Part shown: one piece after another, positions 34,303-42,081 of the stretch
Numbering within the stretch: the stretch's first letter is position 1
Layout: each line of letters begins with the position of its first letter
From: PALSA-693 sp963702305
GTDB taxonomy: Bacteria > Actinomycetota > Acidimicrobiia > Acidimicrobiales > Palsa-688
Reading direction: 5' to 3'
Assembly (NCBI GenBank): GCA_963702305.1
Contig: CAVPBX010000020.1
Location: forward strand, 146,800 to 210,799
DNA: 64,000 nt
Notes under the pieces: generated by a model
The model's input: the letters and a program-made list of their open reading frames with translations, nothing else
Databases searched by the model: none
What the model was told of the DNA's origin: nothing
Position numbers and translations under genes: made by a program

Positions 34303-35551
34303 CGTCGCATTGATCTCGCTCGACGATCTGCTCGCCGCCCGGGACCGGGTCAAGCCCGTCATCCGGGCCACTCCGGTCGACCGATCCGACTCCTTGTCCG
34401 GTCTGGCCGGCCGCCGGGTGCTGCTCAAACCGGAGCACCGGCAACGGACCGGCTCGTTCAAGATTCGGGGCGCCTTCAATCACATCGCCCAGCTGCCGGC
34501 CGGCGTCGCGGTGGTGGCCGCGTCGGCGGGCAACCACGCGCAGGGCGTGGCCCTGGCCGCGTCGCTCACCGGCCGGACTGCCACCATCTTCATGCCCCGC
34601 GGCGCCGCCCTGCCGAAGGTGGCCGCCACCCGCACCTACGGGGCGGAGGTTCGCCTCGAAGGTGAGGGCGTCGACGACTGCATCGCCCTGGCCCAGGCGT
34701 TCGCGGCCGACACCGGCGCCCGGTACGTGCCGCCCTTCGACGACGAGGCCGTGATCGCCGGCCAGGGCACCATCGGGTTGGAGTTGGCCGAGGAGGCGCC
34801 CGACGCCGAAGTGGTGGTGGTGCCCGTTGGTGGTGGCGGGCTGCTGGCAGGCGTGGCCGCGGCCCTGACGCTCAGCAACGGGCCCGTCCGGGTCGGGCCC
34901 GGCGGCGGCCTGTCCGGGCCCCGGCGACAGATCCGCGTCGTCGGAGTCGAGGCCGCCGGCGCCCCCACCCTCACCCGGGCCCTGCGCGAGGGCCGGCCGG
35001 TCACCCTGGAGCGGGTGGCCACCATGGCCGACGGGATCGCCGTCGCCACCTGCAGCCCGCTGACCCTCGCCCATGCCCAGGCCTACGTCGACGAGATGGT
35101 CACCGTCGACGAGGAGGAGATCAGCCAAGCGATGCTGCTGCTGGTCGAACGGGCCAAGGCCGTGGTCGAGCCGTCCGGCGCCGCGCCCCTGGCCGCCATC
35201 CTCGCCGGCCGGGTGCCGGGCCACGGCCCCGCGGTGGCCCTCCTCTCCGGCGGCAACATCGACCCCCTCCTGCTCACCAAGCTGATCGAGCACGGGCTGT
35301 CCGCGGCCGGCCGGTACCTGACCTTGCGCATCGTCATGGCCGACCGGGTCGGCGCCCTGGCCGCCCTGACCGGCGAGTTGGCCCGGCTCGGGCTCAACGT
35401 GCTCGACGTCGAGCACCACCGCAGCGGCCGGGACCTGGCCATCTCCGAGGTCGAGGTGCAGGTCACCGTCGAGACCCGGGATGTGGCGCATCACGCCGAG
35501 GTGGTCGACAGCCTGACGGCCGCCGGCTACCGAGCCGAGCCGGTCACCTAG
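34274..35551 (+). CDS. ilvA: Threonine ammonia-lyase with C-terminal ACT domain
   Basis: 425 residues. The PLP lysine is in QRTGSFKIRGAFNH near residue 63, followed by ASAGNHAQGVALAA, the phosphate loop PVGGGGLLAGVAAA and ALLSGGNIDP. A single ACT domain (about 345-425, RIVMADRVGALAALTGELAR) suggests allosteric control by an amino acid. It makes 2-oxobutanoate for isoleucine synthesis or degrades threonine. The ATG at 34274 overlaps ctaG; a TTG at 34310 is an alternative. The insertion GPVRVGPGGGLSGPRR after the phosphate loop is longer than usual. Confidence 0.9.
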   Translation: MPRRGRSTVDVALISLDDLLAARDRVKPVIRATPVDRSDSLSGLAGRRVLLKPEHRQRTGSFKIRGAFNHIAQLPAGVAVVAASAGNHAQGVALAASLTGRTATIFMPRGAALPKVAATRTYGAEVRLEGEGVDDCIALAQAFAADTGARYVPPFDDEAVIAGQGTIGLELAEEAPDAEVVVVPVGGGGLLAGVAAALTLSNGPVRVGPGGGLSGPRRQIRVVGVEAAGAPTLTRALREGRPVTLERVATMADGIAVATCSPLTLAHAQAYVDEMVTVDEEEISQAMLLLVERAKAVVEPSGAAPLAAILAGRVPGHGPAVALLSGGNIDPLLLTKLIEHGLSAAGRYLTLRIVMADRVGALAALTGELARLGLNVLDVEHHRSGRDLAISEVEVQVTVETRDVAHHAEVVDSLTAAGYRAEPVT

Positions 35552-35690
35552 CGAGCGCAGCGGCAAAGCCGCCCCATTCAGCCGTCGGGCCCGGCCTACG
35601 CTCGATCACATCGCCGCAACTCTCACCGTCGCCCCCACGCTCGCCACGCTGTTCGGCCTCAGCTCCGGGCAGGCCCTGCTGCTGATTTTC

Positions 35691-36047
35691 GTGGTGCTCC
35701 CGTTCGTGGTGGCCGGGCCGGTGATCGCCTTCGTGTCCTGGCGGTCGTCCGGCACTCCGCCGCCGGTGCGCACCTCGACGATCCTGGCGGAGGGCGACCC
35801 CGCGGAAGGCGAGGTCGTCTCCGTCAAGTTGCTCGGCACCTTTCTCGACATGCGCCCGATGGTGCGCTTCGCGCTGCGCGTGCATGTCGGCAGCGACGGC
35901 CCGTTCGATCTGGAAGTGGTGCAGTCCCTGCCCCGAGCAGTCGCGCGGGACTTCCACCCCGGCGACGTGGTCGAACTCCGCCTGACCGCCGACCGATCGG
36001 CGGGCGCCGTCGTCTGGGTCGGGCCGGGCGGAGACGTCGGCCCTTAG
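35691..36047 (+). CDS. Hypothetical single-pass membrane protein
   Basis: 118 residues from the GTG at 35691. One N-terminal hydrophobic segment (VLPFVVAGPVIAFVSWR), then a soluble beta-rich part (GEVVSVKLLGTFLDMRPMVR and DFHPGDVVELRL). The frame stays open and hydrophobic upstream (FGLSSGQALLLIFVVLP) to at least 35604 without an ATG or GTG, so the true start may be a rarer codon such as CTG at 35649. I do not recognise the family. It is convergent with truA, overlapping it by four bases. Confidence 0.55.
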   Translation: MVLPFVVAGPVIAFVSWRSSGTPPPVRTSTILAEGDPAEGEVVSVKLLGTFLDMRPMVRFALRVHVGSDGPFDLEVVQSLPRAVARDFHPGDVVELRLTADRSAGAVVWVGPGGDVGP

Positions 36048-36802
36048 GAGTAGCTGACCTCCCACAGGCACAACCCGTGGGGCGGCGCCGGCTGGGCGGC
36101 AGCGGCGCGGGAAGCCGCTCGCAGGACGGCCGCCATTTCACCGGCCTTGCGTTTGCCCAGGCCCACGTCGACGAGCGTGCCGACGACCGATCGCACCATC
36201 TGCTGGCAAAACGACGAAGCCTCGATCTCGAACCGCAGCATCCCCTCGCCCAGGTCCGCCCAGCGGGCGTCGCGGACCACCCGCACCAGCGAGGCCCCCT
36301 CCACCGGCGGCCGCCGGCAAAACGACGAGAAGTCGTGCGCCCCGATCAGCGGATCGCACGCCAGCCGCATGGCCGCCAGGTCCAACGGCCGCTCCACGTG
36401 CCACGCCGTCCCGGCCGTGAAGGGGTCCGCCACCGGATGGTTGCGAATCGTGTAGCGGTAGCGCCGGCCGGTCGCCCACCGGCGGGCGTCGAACCCGTCG
36501 GGCGCCACCTCGGTCTCCCGGACGACCACGTGGGGGCGCAGCGTGCGGTTGAGGGCCCGCTGCAAGGCCACCGGGTCCACCCCGGCCCGCACGTCGAGGC
36601 TGACGACCTGCCCCCAGGCGTGCACGCCGGCGTCGGTCCGCCCCGCGCAGGTCAGCTCGACGGTGTGGCGCAGGTACCGCTCCAAGGCGCCGGCCAACGC
36701 CCCGCCGACGGTCGCCACCCCCGGCTGCAGGGCGAAGCCGTGGTACCCCAAGCCGTCGTAGGCGACCAGCAACCGCAGCCGGACGGTGGGGCCGGCGGTC
36801 AC
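36044..36802 (-). CDS. truA: tRNA pseudouridine(38-40) synthase TruA
   Basis: 252 residues. It starts MTAGPTVRLRLLVAYDGLGY, has the catalytic Asp in CAGRTDAGVHAWGQ, GRRYRYTIRN, and the C-terminal EASSFCQQMVRSVVGTLVDV and ending PHGLCLWEVSYS. The GTG at 36802 places the conserved strand at the usual distance from the start. It follows rplQ by 67 bases, a common actinobacterial order. Elsewhere rplM-rpsI often come next; here they are 13 kb away. Confidence 0.95.
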   Translation of the reverse strand: MTAGPTVRLRLLVAYDGLGYHGFALQPGVATVGGALAGALERYLRHTVELTCAGRTDAGVHAWGQVVSLDVRAGVDPVALQRALNRTLRPHVVVRETEVAPDGFDARRWATGRRYRYTIRNHPVADPFTAGTAWHVERPLDLAAMRLACDPLIGAHDFSSFCRRPPVEGASLVRVVRDARWADLGEGMLRFEIEASSFCQQMVRSVVGTLVDVGLGKRKAGEMAAVLRAASRAAAAQPAPPHGLCLWEVSYS

Positions 36803-36869
36803 CGCGGCCGGCGCCGCGGGCCCGGCATCTTCGGAAAAAAGAGTCAGCGCGTCGCCCCTCGGGGCAGCG

Positions 36870-37252
36870 TCAGACGAACTCGATGCGCGCCATCGGCGCA
36901 TTGTCGCCGTGGCGCGGCCCGAGCTTGAGAATGCGGGTGTACCCACCGGCGCGGTCGGCATAGCGGGGTCCGATCTCGGCGAACAACTTGTGGGCCATGT
37001 CCTTGTCCCGGATAAAGGACACCACCTGGCGCTGCAGGTAGCACGCTGCGATCGGCGTCGACATGGGCCTTCTTGGCCTTGGTCACGCACTTCTCCACCA
37101 CCGGCCGGATGGCTTTCGCCTTGGCTTCGGTGGTCACGATGGCCTCGGCTGCAATCAGCGACGCCACCAGGTTGCCGAACATGGCCTTCTGATGCTCGGC
37201 GTCGCCGCCGAAGCGCCGGCCCTTGCGCGGGACGGCCCGGGATGGAGGACAT
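36870..37252 (-). CDS. rplQ: 50S ribosomal protein L17 (two frameshifts in this sequence)
   Basis: The gene reads in three frames: MSSIPGRP (ATG 37252), then RKGRRFGGDAEHQKAMFGN to TKAKKAHVDADRS, then LQRQVVSFIRDKDMAHKLF to the stop at 36870. One extra base near 37228 (GGG for GG after GCGC on the plus strand) and one in 37036-37050 account for it. Without them the product is 126 residues and matches L17 throughout (IGPRYADRAGGYTRILKLGP, GDNAPMARIEFV). L17 is essential, so these are almost certainly sequence errors. Confidence 0.92.
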
Positions 37253-37256
37253 GGCG

Positions 37257-38195
37257 TCAGCCTTCCTTGGTGCGCAGCGACAGGCCGCGCTCGTCCAGCT
37301 TCTGCAGCACCTCGTCGAGGGACTTCTGGCCGAAGTTGGTGATCGCCAACAGGTCGTCCTCGGTCTTCTGCACCAACTCGCCAACGGTGTTGACCTGAGC
37401 CCGCTTGAGGCAGTTGCGGGGCCGTTCGGATAAGTCCAGGTCCTCGATCGGCAGGTCCAGGTCGGGCGATCCGCTGGTGGCCGCCCCGACGTCGCCGAGC
37501 TCGAGGCCCTGGGGGCTGTCGCTCATGTCCGCGACCAGGCCCACCAGCGAGCGCAGGGTGTCGCCGGCGGACGCCAGCGCCTCGCGGGGCGAGATGGAGC
37601 CGTCGGTCGTGATGTCGAGCACCAGGCGGTCGTAGTTGGTCGACTGCTCCACCCGGGTCGGCTCGACCGTAAAGGCCGCCACCCGGATCGGCGAGAAGAT
37701 GGAGTCGACCGGGATGACCCCGATGGTCGACGACTTCTTGTTGCGGTCGGCGGACACGTAGCCGCGGCCGCGCTCGACGGTCAGGTCGGCGGCCAGTCGG
37801 CCCTTGGTGACCGTGGCGATGGCCAGCTCGGGGTTGAGCACCTCGACGTCGCTGGTGAGGACCAGGTCGCCGGCGGTGACGGTGGCGGGGCCGCGCACGT
37901 CGAGGCGCAGTGTCACCGGATCGTCGCTCTGGGTGGTGAGCACGATGTCCTTGATGTTGAGGATGATGTCGGTGACATCTTCCTTGACGCCCGGCAGGGT
38001 GGTGAACTCGTGCAGGGCCTCGTCGAAGCGCACCTGGGTGACGGCCGCTCCGGGGATGGAGGACAGCAGGGTGCGCCGCAGCGCCACCCCGAGGGTGTGG
38101 CCGAAGCCGGGCTCGAGGGGGCCGACGGCGAAACGCTGCCGGTTGCCTTCCTGCTCGCTCAGAGGCTCGACGGTGGGTCGTTGGATGATCAGCAT
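37257..38195 (-). CDS. rpoA: RNA polymerase subunit alpha
   Basis: 312 residues. The N-terminal dimerisation domain (FAVGPLEPGFGHTLGVALRR, LLSSIPGAAVTQVRFD) is followed by a linker rich in Asp/Gly and the C-terminal domain IEDLDLSERPRNCLKRAQVN and LAITNFGQKSLDEVLQKL, which binds UP elements and activators. It lies between rpsD and rplQ in the alpha operon. Confidence 0.98.
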   Translation of the reverse strand: MLIIQRPTVEPLSEQEGNRQRFAVGPLEPGFGHTLGVALRRTLLSSIPGAAVTQVRFDEALHEFTTLPGVKEDVTDIILNIKDIVLTTQSDDPVTLRLDVRGPATVTAGDLVLTSDVEVLNPELAIATVTKGRLAADLTVERGRGYVSADRNKKSSTIGVIPVDSIFSPIRVAAFTVEPTRVEQSTNYDRLVLDITTDGSISPREALASAGDTLRSLVGLVADMSDSPQGLELGDVGAATSGSPDLDLPIEDLDLSERPRNCLKRAQVNTVGELVQKTEDDLLAITNFGQKSLDEVLQKLDERGLSLRTKEG

Positions 38196-38220
38196 GTGGG
38201 GGCCTTTACGGTGGTGCTGG

Positions 38221-38847
38221 TTACTTGGAGTAGAGCTCGACGATCAGGGATTCGCGTACGGGCACGTCGATGTGCTCGCGCTGCGGGACGTCCAGGACGG
38301 TGACCTGCTGCCCTTCGGCGCTGACCTCCAGCCACGGCGGCACCTGGCGGTCGAGGGTGTCGAGGTTGTGACGGACGACGATCATGCCCCGGGACTTTTC
38401 CTTGAGGGCCACGGTGTCGCCCTTGCGGACCCGGTAGCTGGGAATGGTGACCCGCTTGCCGTTGACGAGGACATGGCCGTGGCGGACCAGCTGGCGGGCC
38501 TGGGCCCGGCTGGCGCCCCAACCGGCCCGGAAGACCACGTTGTCGGCGCGCAGCTCGAGCATGCGGAGGAGGTTCTCGCCGGTGATGCCCGCCTGGCGGT
38601 TGGCCTCCTCGTAGAGGTTGTGGAACTGCTTTTCCAACACCCCGTAGATGCGGCGGGCCTTCTGCTTCTCCCGCAGCTGGGTGAGGTACTCGGACCCCTG
38701 GCGCATCCGATCCCGGCCGTGCTCACCGGGGGGGTAGGGCCGGCGCTCGATCGGGCACTTCATCGAGTCGCACTTGGGTCCCTTGAGGAACAGCTTCATC
38801 TTCTCCCGGCGGCAAAGGCGGCACACCGGACCGGTATATCGAGCCAT
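38221..38847 (-). CDS. rpsD: 30S ribosomal protein S4 (zinc-binding form)
   Basis: 208 residues. The N-terminus has four Cys (CRLC and KCDSMKC, residues 9-31) that bind zinc. The S4 RNA-binding domain is FRAGWGASRAQARQLVRHGH with VLVNGKRVTIPSYRV. A primary assembly protein of the 30S subunit and, in many bacteria, the translational repressor of this operon. The gene sits between rpsK and rpoA. Confidence 0.98.
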   Translation of the reverse strand: MARYTGPVCRLCRREKMKLFLKGPKCDSMKCPIERRPYPPGEHGRDRMRQGSEYLTQLREKQKARRIYGVLEKQFHNLYEEANRQAGITGENLLRMLELRADNVVFRAGWGASRAQARQLVRHGHVLVNGKRVTIPSYRVRKGDTVALKEKSRGMIVVRHNLDTLDRQVPPWLEVSAEGQQVTVLDVPQREHIDVPVRESLIVELYSK

Positions 38848-38857
38848 GACCCGCCCC

Positions 38858-39256
38858 TCAGACCCGGCGCCGCTTCTTGGGGCGGCAGCCGTTGTGGGGG
38901 ATGGGGGTGACGTCCTTGATGCCGGCGACCTCGATGCCGGTGTTCATCAACGAACGAATGGCGGTCTCGCGACCCGAACCCGGGCCCTTGACCAGCACCT
39001 CGACCTTGCGCACGCCGTGCTCCATGGCCCGCCGGGCGCACTGCTCGGCAGCCAGCTGGGCCGCGAACGGGGTGGACTTGCGTGAGCCCTTGAAGCCGAC
39101 GTTGCCGGCGGACGCCCAGGCCAGGACGTTGCCTTCAGGGTCGCTGATGGAAACGATGGTGTTGTTGAACGAGCTCTTGATGTGGGCCACCCCGTAGGTG
39201 ACGTTCTTGCGCTCGCGGCGACGGGGGCGGCGGCCGCCCGGCTTCGGCTTGGCCAT
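38858..39256 (-). CDS. rpsK: 30S ribosomal protein S11
   Basis: 132 residues starting MAKPKPGGRRPRRRERKNVT. It has VAHIKSSFNNTIVSISDPEG, WASAGNVGFKGSRKSTPFAA, VEVLVKGPGSGRETAIRSL and the C-terminal DVTPIPHNGCRPKKRRRV, all typical S11. Its ATG overlaps the stop of a 21-codon upstream reading frame (TGATG). Confidence 0.97.
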   Translation of the reverse strand: MAKPKPGGRRPRRRERKNVTYGVAHIKSSFNNTIVSISDPEGNVLAWASAGNVGFKGSRKSTPFAAQLAAEQCARRAMEHGVRKVEVLVKGPGSGRETAIRSLMNTGIEVAGIKDVTPIPHNGCRPKKRRRV

Positions 39257-39321
39257 CAGCGGCGTCCGGACGGGCTGGGCACGCCAGAGGCGGCGGCGGG
39301 CGGGTGCGTGGTGTTCTTCAT
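39256..39321 (-). CDS. Possible 21-codon upstream reading frame coupled to rpsK
   Basis: ATG at 39319-39321 with AAGGGAT just upstream encodes MKNTTHPPAAASGVPSPSGR and one more Arg, ending in TGA that overlaps the rpsK ATG. It sits in the unusually long 142-base gap between rpsM and rpsK. It may be a leader peptide that couples rpsK translation, or chance. There is no homology to judge by. Confidence 0.3.
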   Translation of the reverse strand: MKNTTHPPAAASGVPSPSGRR

Positions 39322-39398
39322 GATCCCTTTGTCGAGTGTTGGCACCCCGGTGGTGGCAGCGAACCTGCCCGCCGTCCGCCGTGGGGCGGTGCTCTCTG

Positions 39399-39779
39399 CT
39401 AGTGCTTCCTGACCTTCTTCTTGCCGGCGACAGTCTTCTTGGGGCCCTTGCGGGTCCGGGCGTTGGTGTGGGTGCGCTGCCCGTGCACCGGGAGCCCCCG
39501 ACGGTGGCGGATCCCCTGGTAGGAGCCGATCTCCATCTTGCGCTTGATGTCCTGGGAGACGTCCCGGCGGAGGTCGCCTTCCACTTTGAGGTTGGCGTCG
39601 ATCCAGTTGCGTAGCCGGGTGACTTCCTCGTCGGTGAGATCGCGCACCCGCGTGGCCGGGTCGATGCCCGTGCCCTCGCACACCTGGGTCGCCGCCGTCT
39701 CGCCGATCCCGTAGATATAGGTGAGGGATGTCCCCAGGCGCTTCTCTCGAGGGATGTCCACCCCGGCAATACGTGCCAT
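39399..39779 (-). CDS. rpsM: 30S ribosomal protein S13
   Basis: 126 residues: MARIAGVDIPREKRLGTSLT, YIYGIGETAATQVC, the helix-two-turn-helix region LTDEEVTRLRNWIDANLKVE and the basic tail GLPVHGQRTHTNARTRKGPK ending VAGKKKVRKH that reaches the P-site tRNA. Starts 15 bases after rpmJ. Confidence 0.98.
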   Translation of the reverse strand: MARIAGVDIPREKRLGTSLTYIYGIGETAATQVCEGTGIDPATRVRDLTDEEVTRLRNWIDANLKVEGDLRRDVSQDIKRKMEIGSYQGIRHRRGLPVHGQRTHTNARTRKGPKKTVAGKKKVRKH

Positions 39780-39794
39780 GTACCTTGCTTCCCT

Positions 39795-39908
39795 CTAGCC
39801 TTGGCGCTGCTTGTGGCGCGGATTAGTACAAATCACCATGACGCGGCCGTGCCGGCGGATGACCTTGCAGTGTTCACAGATGGCTTTGACGCTGGGGCGA
39901 ACTTTCAC
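39795..39908 (-). CDS. rpmJ: 50S ribosomal protein L36 (zinc form)
   Basis: 37 residues from a GTG start at 39906-39908: MKVRPSVKAICEHCKVIRRH, then GRVMVICTNPRHKQRQG. The zinc ligands C-x2-C-x12-C-x4-H are intact. GGAAAG lies upstream as ribosome binding site. It heads the rpmJ-rpsM-rpsK-rpsD-rpoA-rplQ-truA run. infA, which normally precedes it, is absent. Confidence 0.95.
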   Translation of the reverse strand: MKVRPSVKAICEHCKVIRRHGRVMVICTNPRHKQRQG

Positions 39909-39949
39909 GGCGACACTTTCCTACGGGACCTGGACGGCGGGGCGCCAAC

Positions 39950-39965
39950 CCGCGCCGAAGCGCGG
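39950..39965 (-). promoter_or_regulatory. UUCG-capped hairpin in the rpmJ leader
   Basis: On the minus strand CCGCGC-TTCG-GCGCGG, a 6-bp all-GC stem with the very stable UUCG tetraloop, about 40 bases before the rpmJ start and downstream of the predicted promoter. It may be an attenuation or ribosomal-protein feedback site. Confidence 0.5.
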
Positions 39966-39979
39966 CTGGCCGACTGAAT

Positions 39980-40009
39980 ATGGTACTACGCGCCGGGCCC
40001 TAGCGTCCA
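39980..40009 (-). promoter_or_regulatory. Candidate promoter of the rpmJ-rpsM-rpsK-rpsD-rpoA-rplQ run
   Basis: Minus strand TGGACG (40004-40009), 18 bases, TACCAT (39980-39985). A start near 39973 gives a leader of about 65 bases that contains the UUCG hairpin. It lies in the place where infA is usually found. Confidence 0.5.
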
Positions 40010-40017
40010 CCGGGCCC
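39995..40017 (-). terminator. GGGCCC stem-loop directly after map
   Basis: Two GGGCCC palindromes (39995-40000 and 40012-40017) can pair with an 11-base loop, 2 bases after the map stop codon. No T tract follows. It overlaps the -35 box of the candidate rpmJ promoter. Confidence 0.4.
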
Positions 40018-40018
40018 A

Positions 40019-40759
40019 TCAGGGCAGGGTGAGCACTTCCGGGCCGTCGTCGGTGACGGCGATGGTGTGCTCGAAGTGGGCGGACAGGCTGCCATCGGCG
40101 GTCACCACGCTCCAGCCGTCGTCCAGCTGGACCGTCTCGGGACCGCCGGCATTGACCATGGGCTCTACCGCGAAGACCATGCCCGTCTTGAGCAGCGGAC
40201 CCCGCCGCCCCGGCCAGTAGTTGGGGACCTGCGGGTCCTCGTGCATGGCCGTCCCGATGGCGTGACCCACGTACTCGCGGACCACCGAGAACCCGGCGCC
40301 CTCGGCGACGGTCTGCACGGCCAGGCCGATGTCGTGCAGCCGGTTGTCCGGGCGGATCTGCTCGATGCCCGCCCACAGGCTCTCCTCGGTCACCTTGATC
40401 AGCTTCTCCGCCTTGGAGTCGATGGCGCCGATGCCCATGGTGAAGGCGGCGTCACCGTGGTAGCCCTCCACGATCGCCCCGCAGTCGATGGACAGGATGT
40501 CGCCTTCGGCCAGCCGGTAGTCGCCCGGTATGCCGTGCACGATCATGTCGTTGGGGGAGGTGCAGATGACCGCCGGGAAACCGTGGTAGTTGAGGAAGTT
40601 GGACCGCGCCCCCCGCCGGTCGAGGACCTCCCGGGCGATCCGATCCAGCTCAGCCGTGGTCACTCCGGGCTTGGCTGCGGCCCGGGTGGCGGCGTGCATC
40701 TCCGCCACCACCCGGCCCGCCTTTCGCATCTTGGCGATCTCCTCCGTACTGCGTCGCAC
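40019..40759 (-). CDS. map: Methionine aminopeptidase, type I
   Basis: 246 residues. Removes initiator Met. Metal ligands are visible as two Asp in LSIDCGAIVEGYHGDAAFTM, His in EYVGHAIGTAMHEDP, Glu in VFAVEPMVNAGG and Glu in SAHFEHTIAVTDDGPE. MRRSTEEIAKMRKAGRVVAE is the usual start. It lies downstream of adk, with a NUDIX gene between them. Confidence 0.97.
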   Translation of the reverse strand: MRRSTEEIAKMRKAGRVVAEMHAATRAAAKPGVTTAELDRIAREVLDRRGARSNFLNYHGFPAVICTSPNDMIVHGIPGDYRLAEGDILSIDCGAIVEGYHGDAAFTMGIGAIDSKAEKLIKVTEESLWAGIEQIRPDNRLHDIGLAVQTVAEGAGFSVVREYVGHAIGTAMHEDPQVPNYWPGRRGPLLKTGMVFAVEPMVNAGGPETVQLDDGWSVVTADGSLSAHFEHTIAVTDDGPEVLTLP

Positions 40760-40826
40760 CCCTCCAGTGAACCACCTGAAACCGCCGATGCGGCCAGGGA
40801 CGGCCCCCCGCCCCGCCCCCAGCGGA

Positions 40827-41363
40827 TCAGGCGATGCCGGCGAACGCCAGGCTGTAGAGCACGGCCGTCAACGACAACCCGTCCGCCATCTCGCCGGTCT
40901 TGGCGAACTGCACCACCCGCGCCAGGGGGACCCACTCGATTCGCTCCGACTCCCCCGGGTCGGTGGGGTCCGACACCCGGTCCGCGCCGTCGGCGAAGAA
41001 GAGATGGAAGCGCTGGTCCGACAACCCGTTCGTCGGCTGGTAGGTCACCAGGTGGCGGATCGTCCGCAGCTGCCAGCCGGTCTCCTCGAGGGTCTCCCGC
41101 ACCGCCGCCTGCTCGGGGCTCTCGCCGGCCTCGATCCGCCCCGCCGGGATCTCCCACCCCCACGTGTCGGTGATGAAGCGGTGGCGCCACAACAGCAGCA
41201 CGCCCCGATCGGGGTCGTGGACCACGGTGCCGGCCGCCTCCTTCGACACCCGCACCACGTGGTGCTCGAAGCGCTCCTGGCCGGGGACCTCCACGTCCAC
41301 CAGGCGCAGGCTGACCCATTCGCTGTCGTAGAGGCTCCGTTCGCCATGCACGGTCCAACGCAC
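40827..41363 (-). CDS. NUDIX hydrolase (ADP-ribose pyrophosphatase-like)
   Basis: 178 residues. The Nudix box is GRIEAGESPEQAAVRETLEE followed by TGW, matching G-x5-E-x7-REUxEExGU. The preceding VLLLWRHRFITDTWGWEIPA is typical of ADP-ribose or nucleoside-diphosphate-sugar hydrolases. GTG 41363 gives MRWTVHGERSLYDSEWVSL and follows adk by 8 bases. A Nudix gene between adk and map is not the usual arrangement. Confidence 0.88.
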   Translation of the reverse strand: MRWTVHGERSLYDSEWVSLRLVDVEVPGQERFEHHVVRVSKEAAGTVVHDPDRGVLLLWRHRFITDTWGWEIPAGRIEAGESPEQAAVRETLEETGWQLRTIRHLVTYQPTNGLSDQRFHLFFADGADRVSDPTDPGESERIEWVPLARVVQFAKTGEMADGLSLTAVLYSLAFAGIA

Positions 41364-41371
41364 CCGGCGAG

Positions 41372-42052
41372 CTAGCCCGCCTGCGGGTACAGCTTGCGGC
41401 GGTCGACCTCGGTCACCAAGCGGTCGGTGACCTCGTCGGGGGTGCCGAGGGCTTCCATGTTGGCCAGCAGCTGCCGCTCCGCGAACCAGTCGATCAACGG
41501 CGCCGTCTCCCGCTCGTACAGCTGCAGGCGCCGGCGGATGGCCGACTCGGTGTCGTCGTCGCGCTGCACCACCTCGCCGCCACATACGTCGCAGATCGCC
41601 CGCACCCGAGGCGGGTTGTCGATGACGCTGTAGTTGGCGCCGCAGTCCGAGCACACCCGCCGGCTGGCCAGCCGACGCAGGACGTGGTCGGTGTCGATCT
41701 TCAGGTTGATGGCCAGGTCGAGTCCGCCCCGGGGCTCGATGAGCTCCAACAGGGCCTCGGCCTGGAACACGGTGCGGGGAAAACCGTCCAGGATGAACCC
41801 GCGGTGGGTCGTGTCGTCGTGGGTCAGGGCTTCTTTGACGATCCCGATGACGATGTCGTCCGGCACCAGTTCGCCGGCGTCGAGATACTTCCGGGCCTTC
41901 TGCCCGAACTCGGAGCCGGAGCGGATCGCGGCCCGGAAGGTGTCGCCGGTCGACACGTGCGGCACCACGTAATGACGCGACAAACGGATCGCCTGTGTCC
42001 CCTTGCCGGCCCCTTGCTTCCCGAGGATTACCAATCGGGCGCCGGGGTTCAC
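41372..42052 (-). CDS. adk: Adenylate kinase (zinc-type LID)
   Basis: 226 residues. The P-loop is LGKQGAGKGTQA, the AMP-binding segment is STGDTFRAAIRSGSEFGQKA, GFPRTVFQAEALLEL follows, and the LID has four Cys (CSDCGANYSV and CDVCGG) for zinc. Interconverts AMP, ADP and ATP. It starts 29 bases after secY in the conserved secY-adk order. Confidence 0.96.
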   Translation of the reverse strand: MNPGARLVILGKQGAGKGTQAIRLSRHYVVPHVSTGDTFRAAIRSGSEFGQKARKYLDAGELVPDDIVIGIVKEALTHDDTTHRGFILDGFPRTVFQAEALLELIEPRGGLDLAINLKIDTDHVLRRLASRRVCSDCGANYSVIDNPPRVRAICDVCGGEVVQRDDDTESAIRRRLQLYERETAPLIDWFAERQLLANMEALGTPDEVTDRLVTEVDRRKLYPQAG

Positions 42053-42081
42053 CTACCGCGCTCTCCGCGACCGGGCCATCA

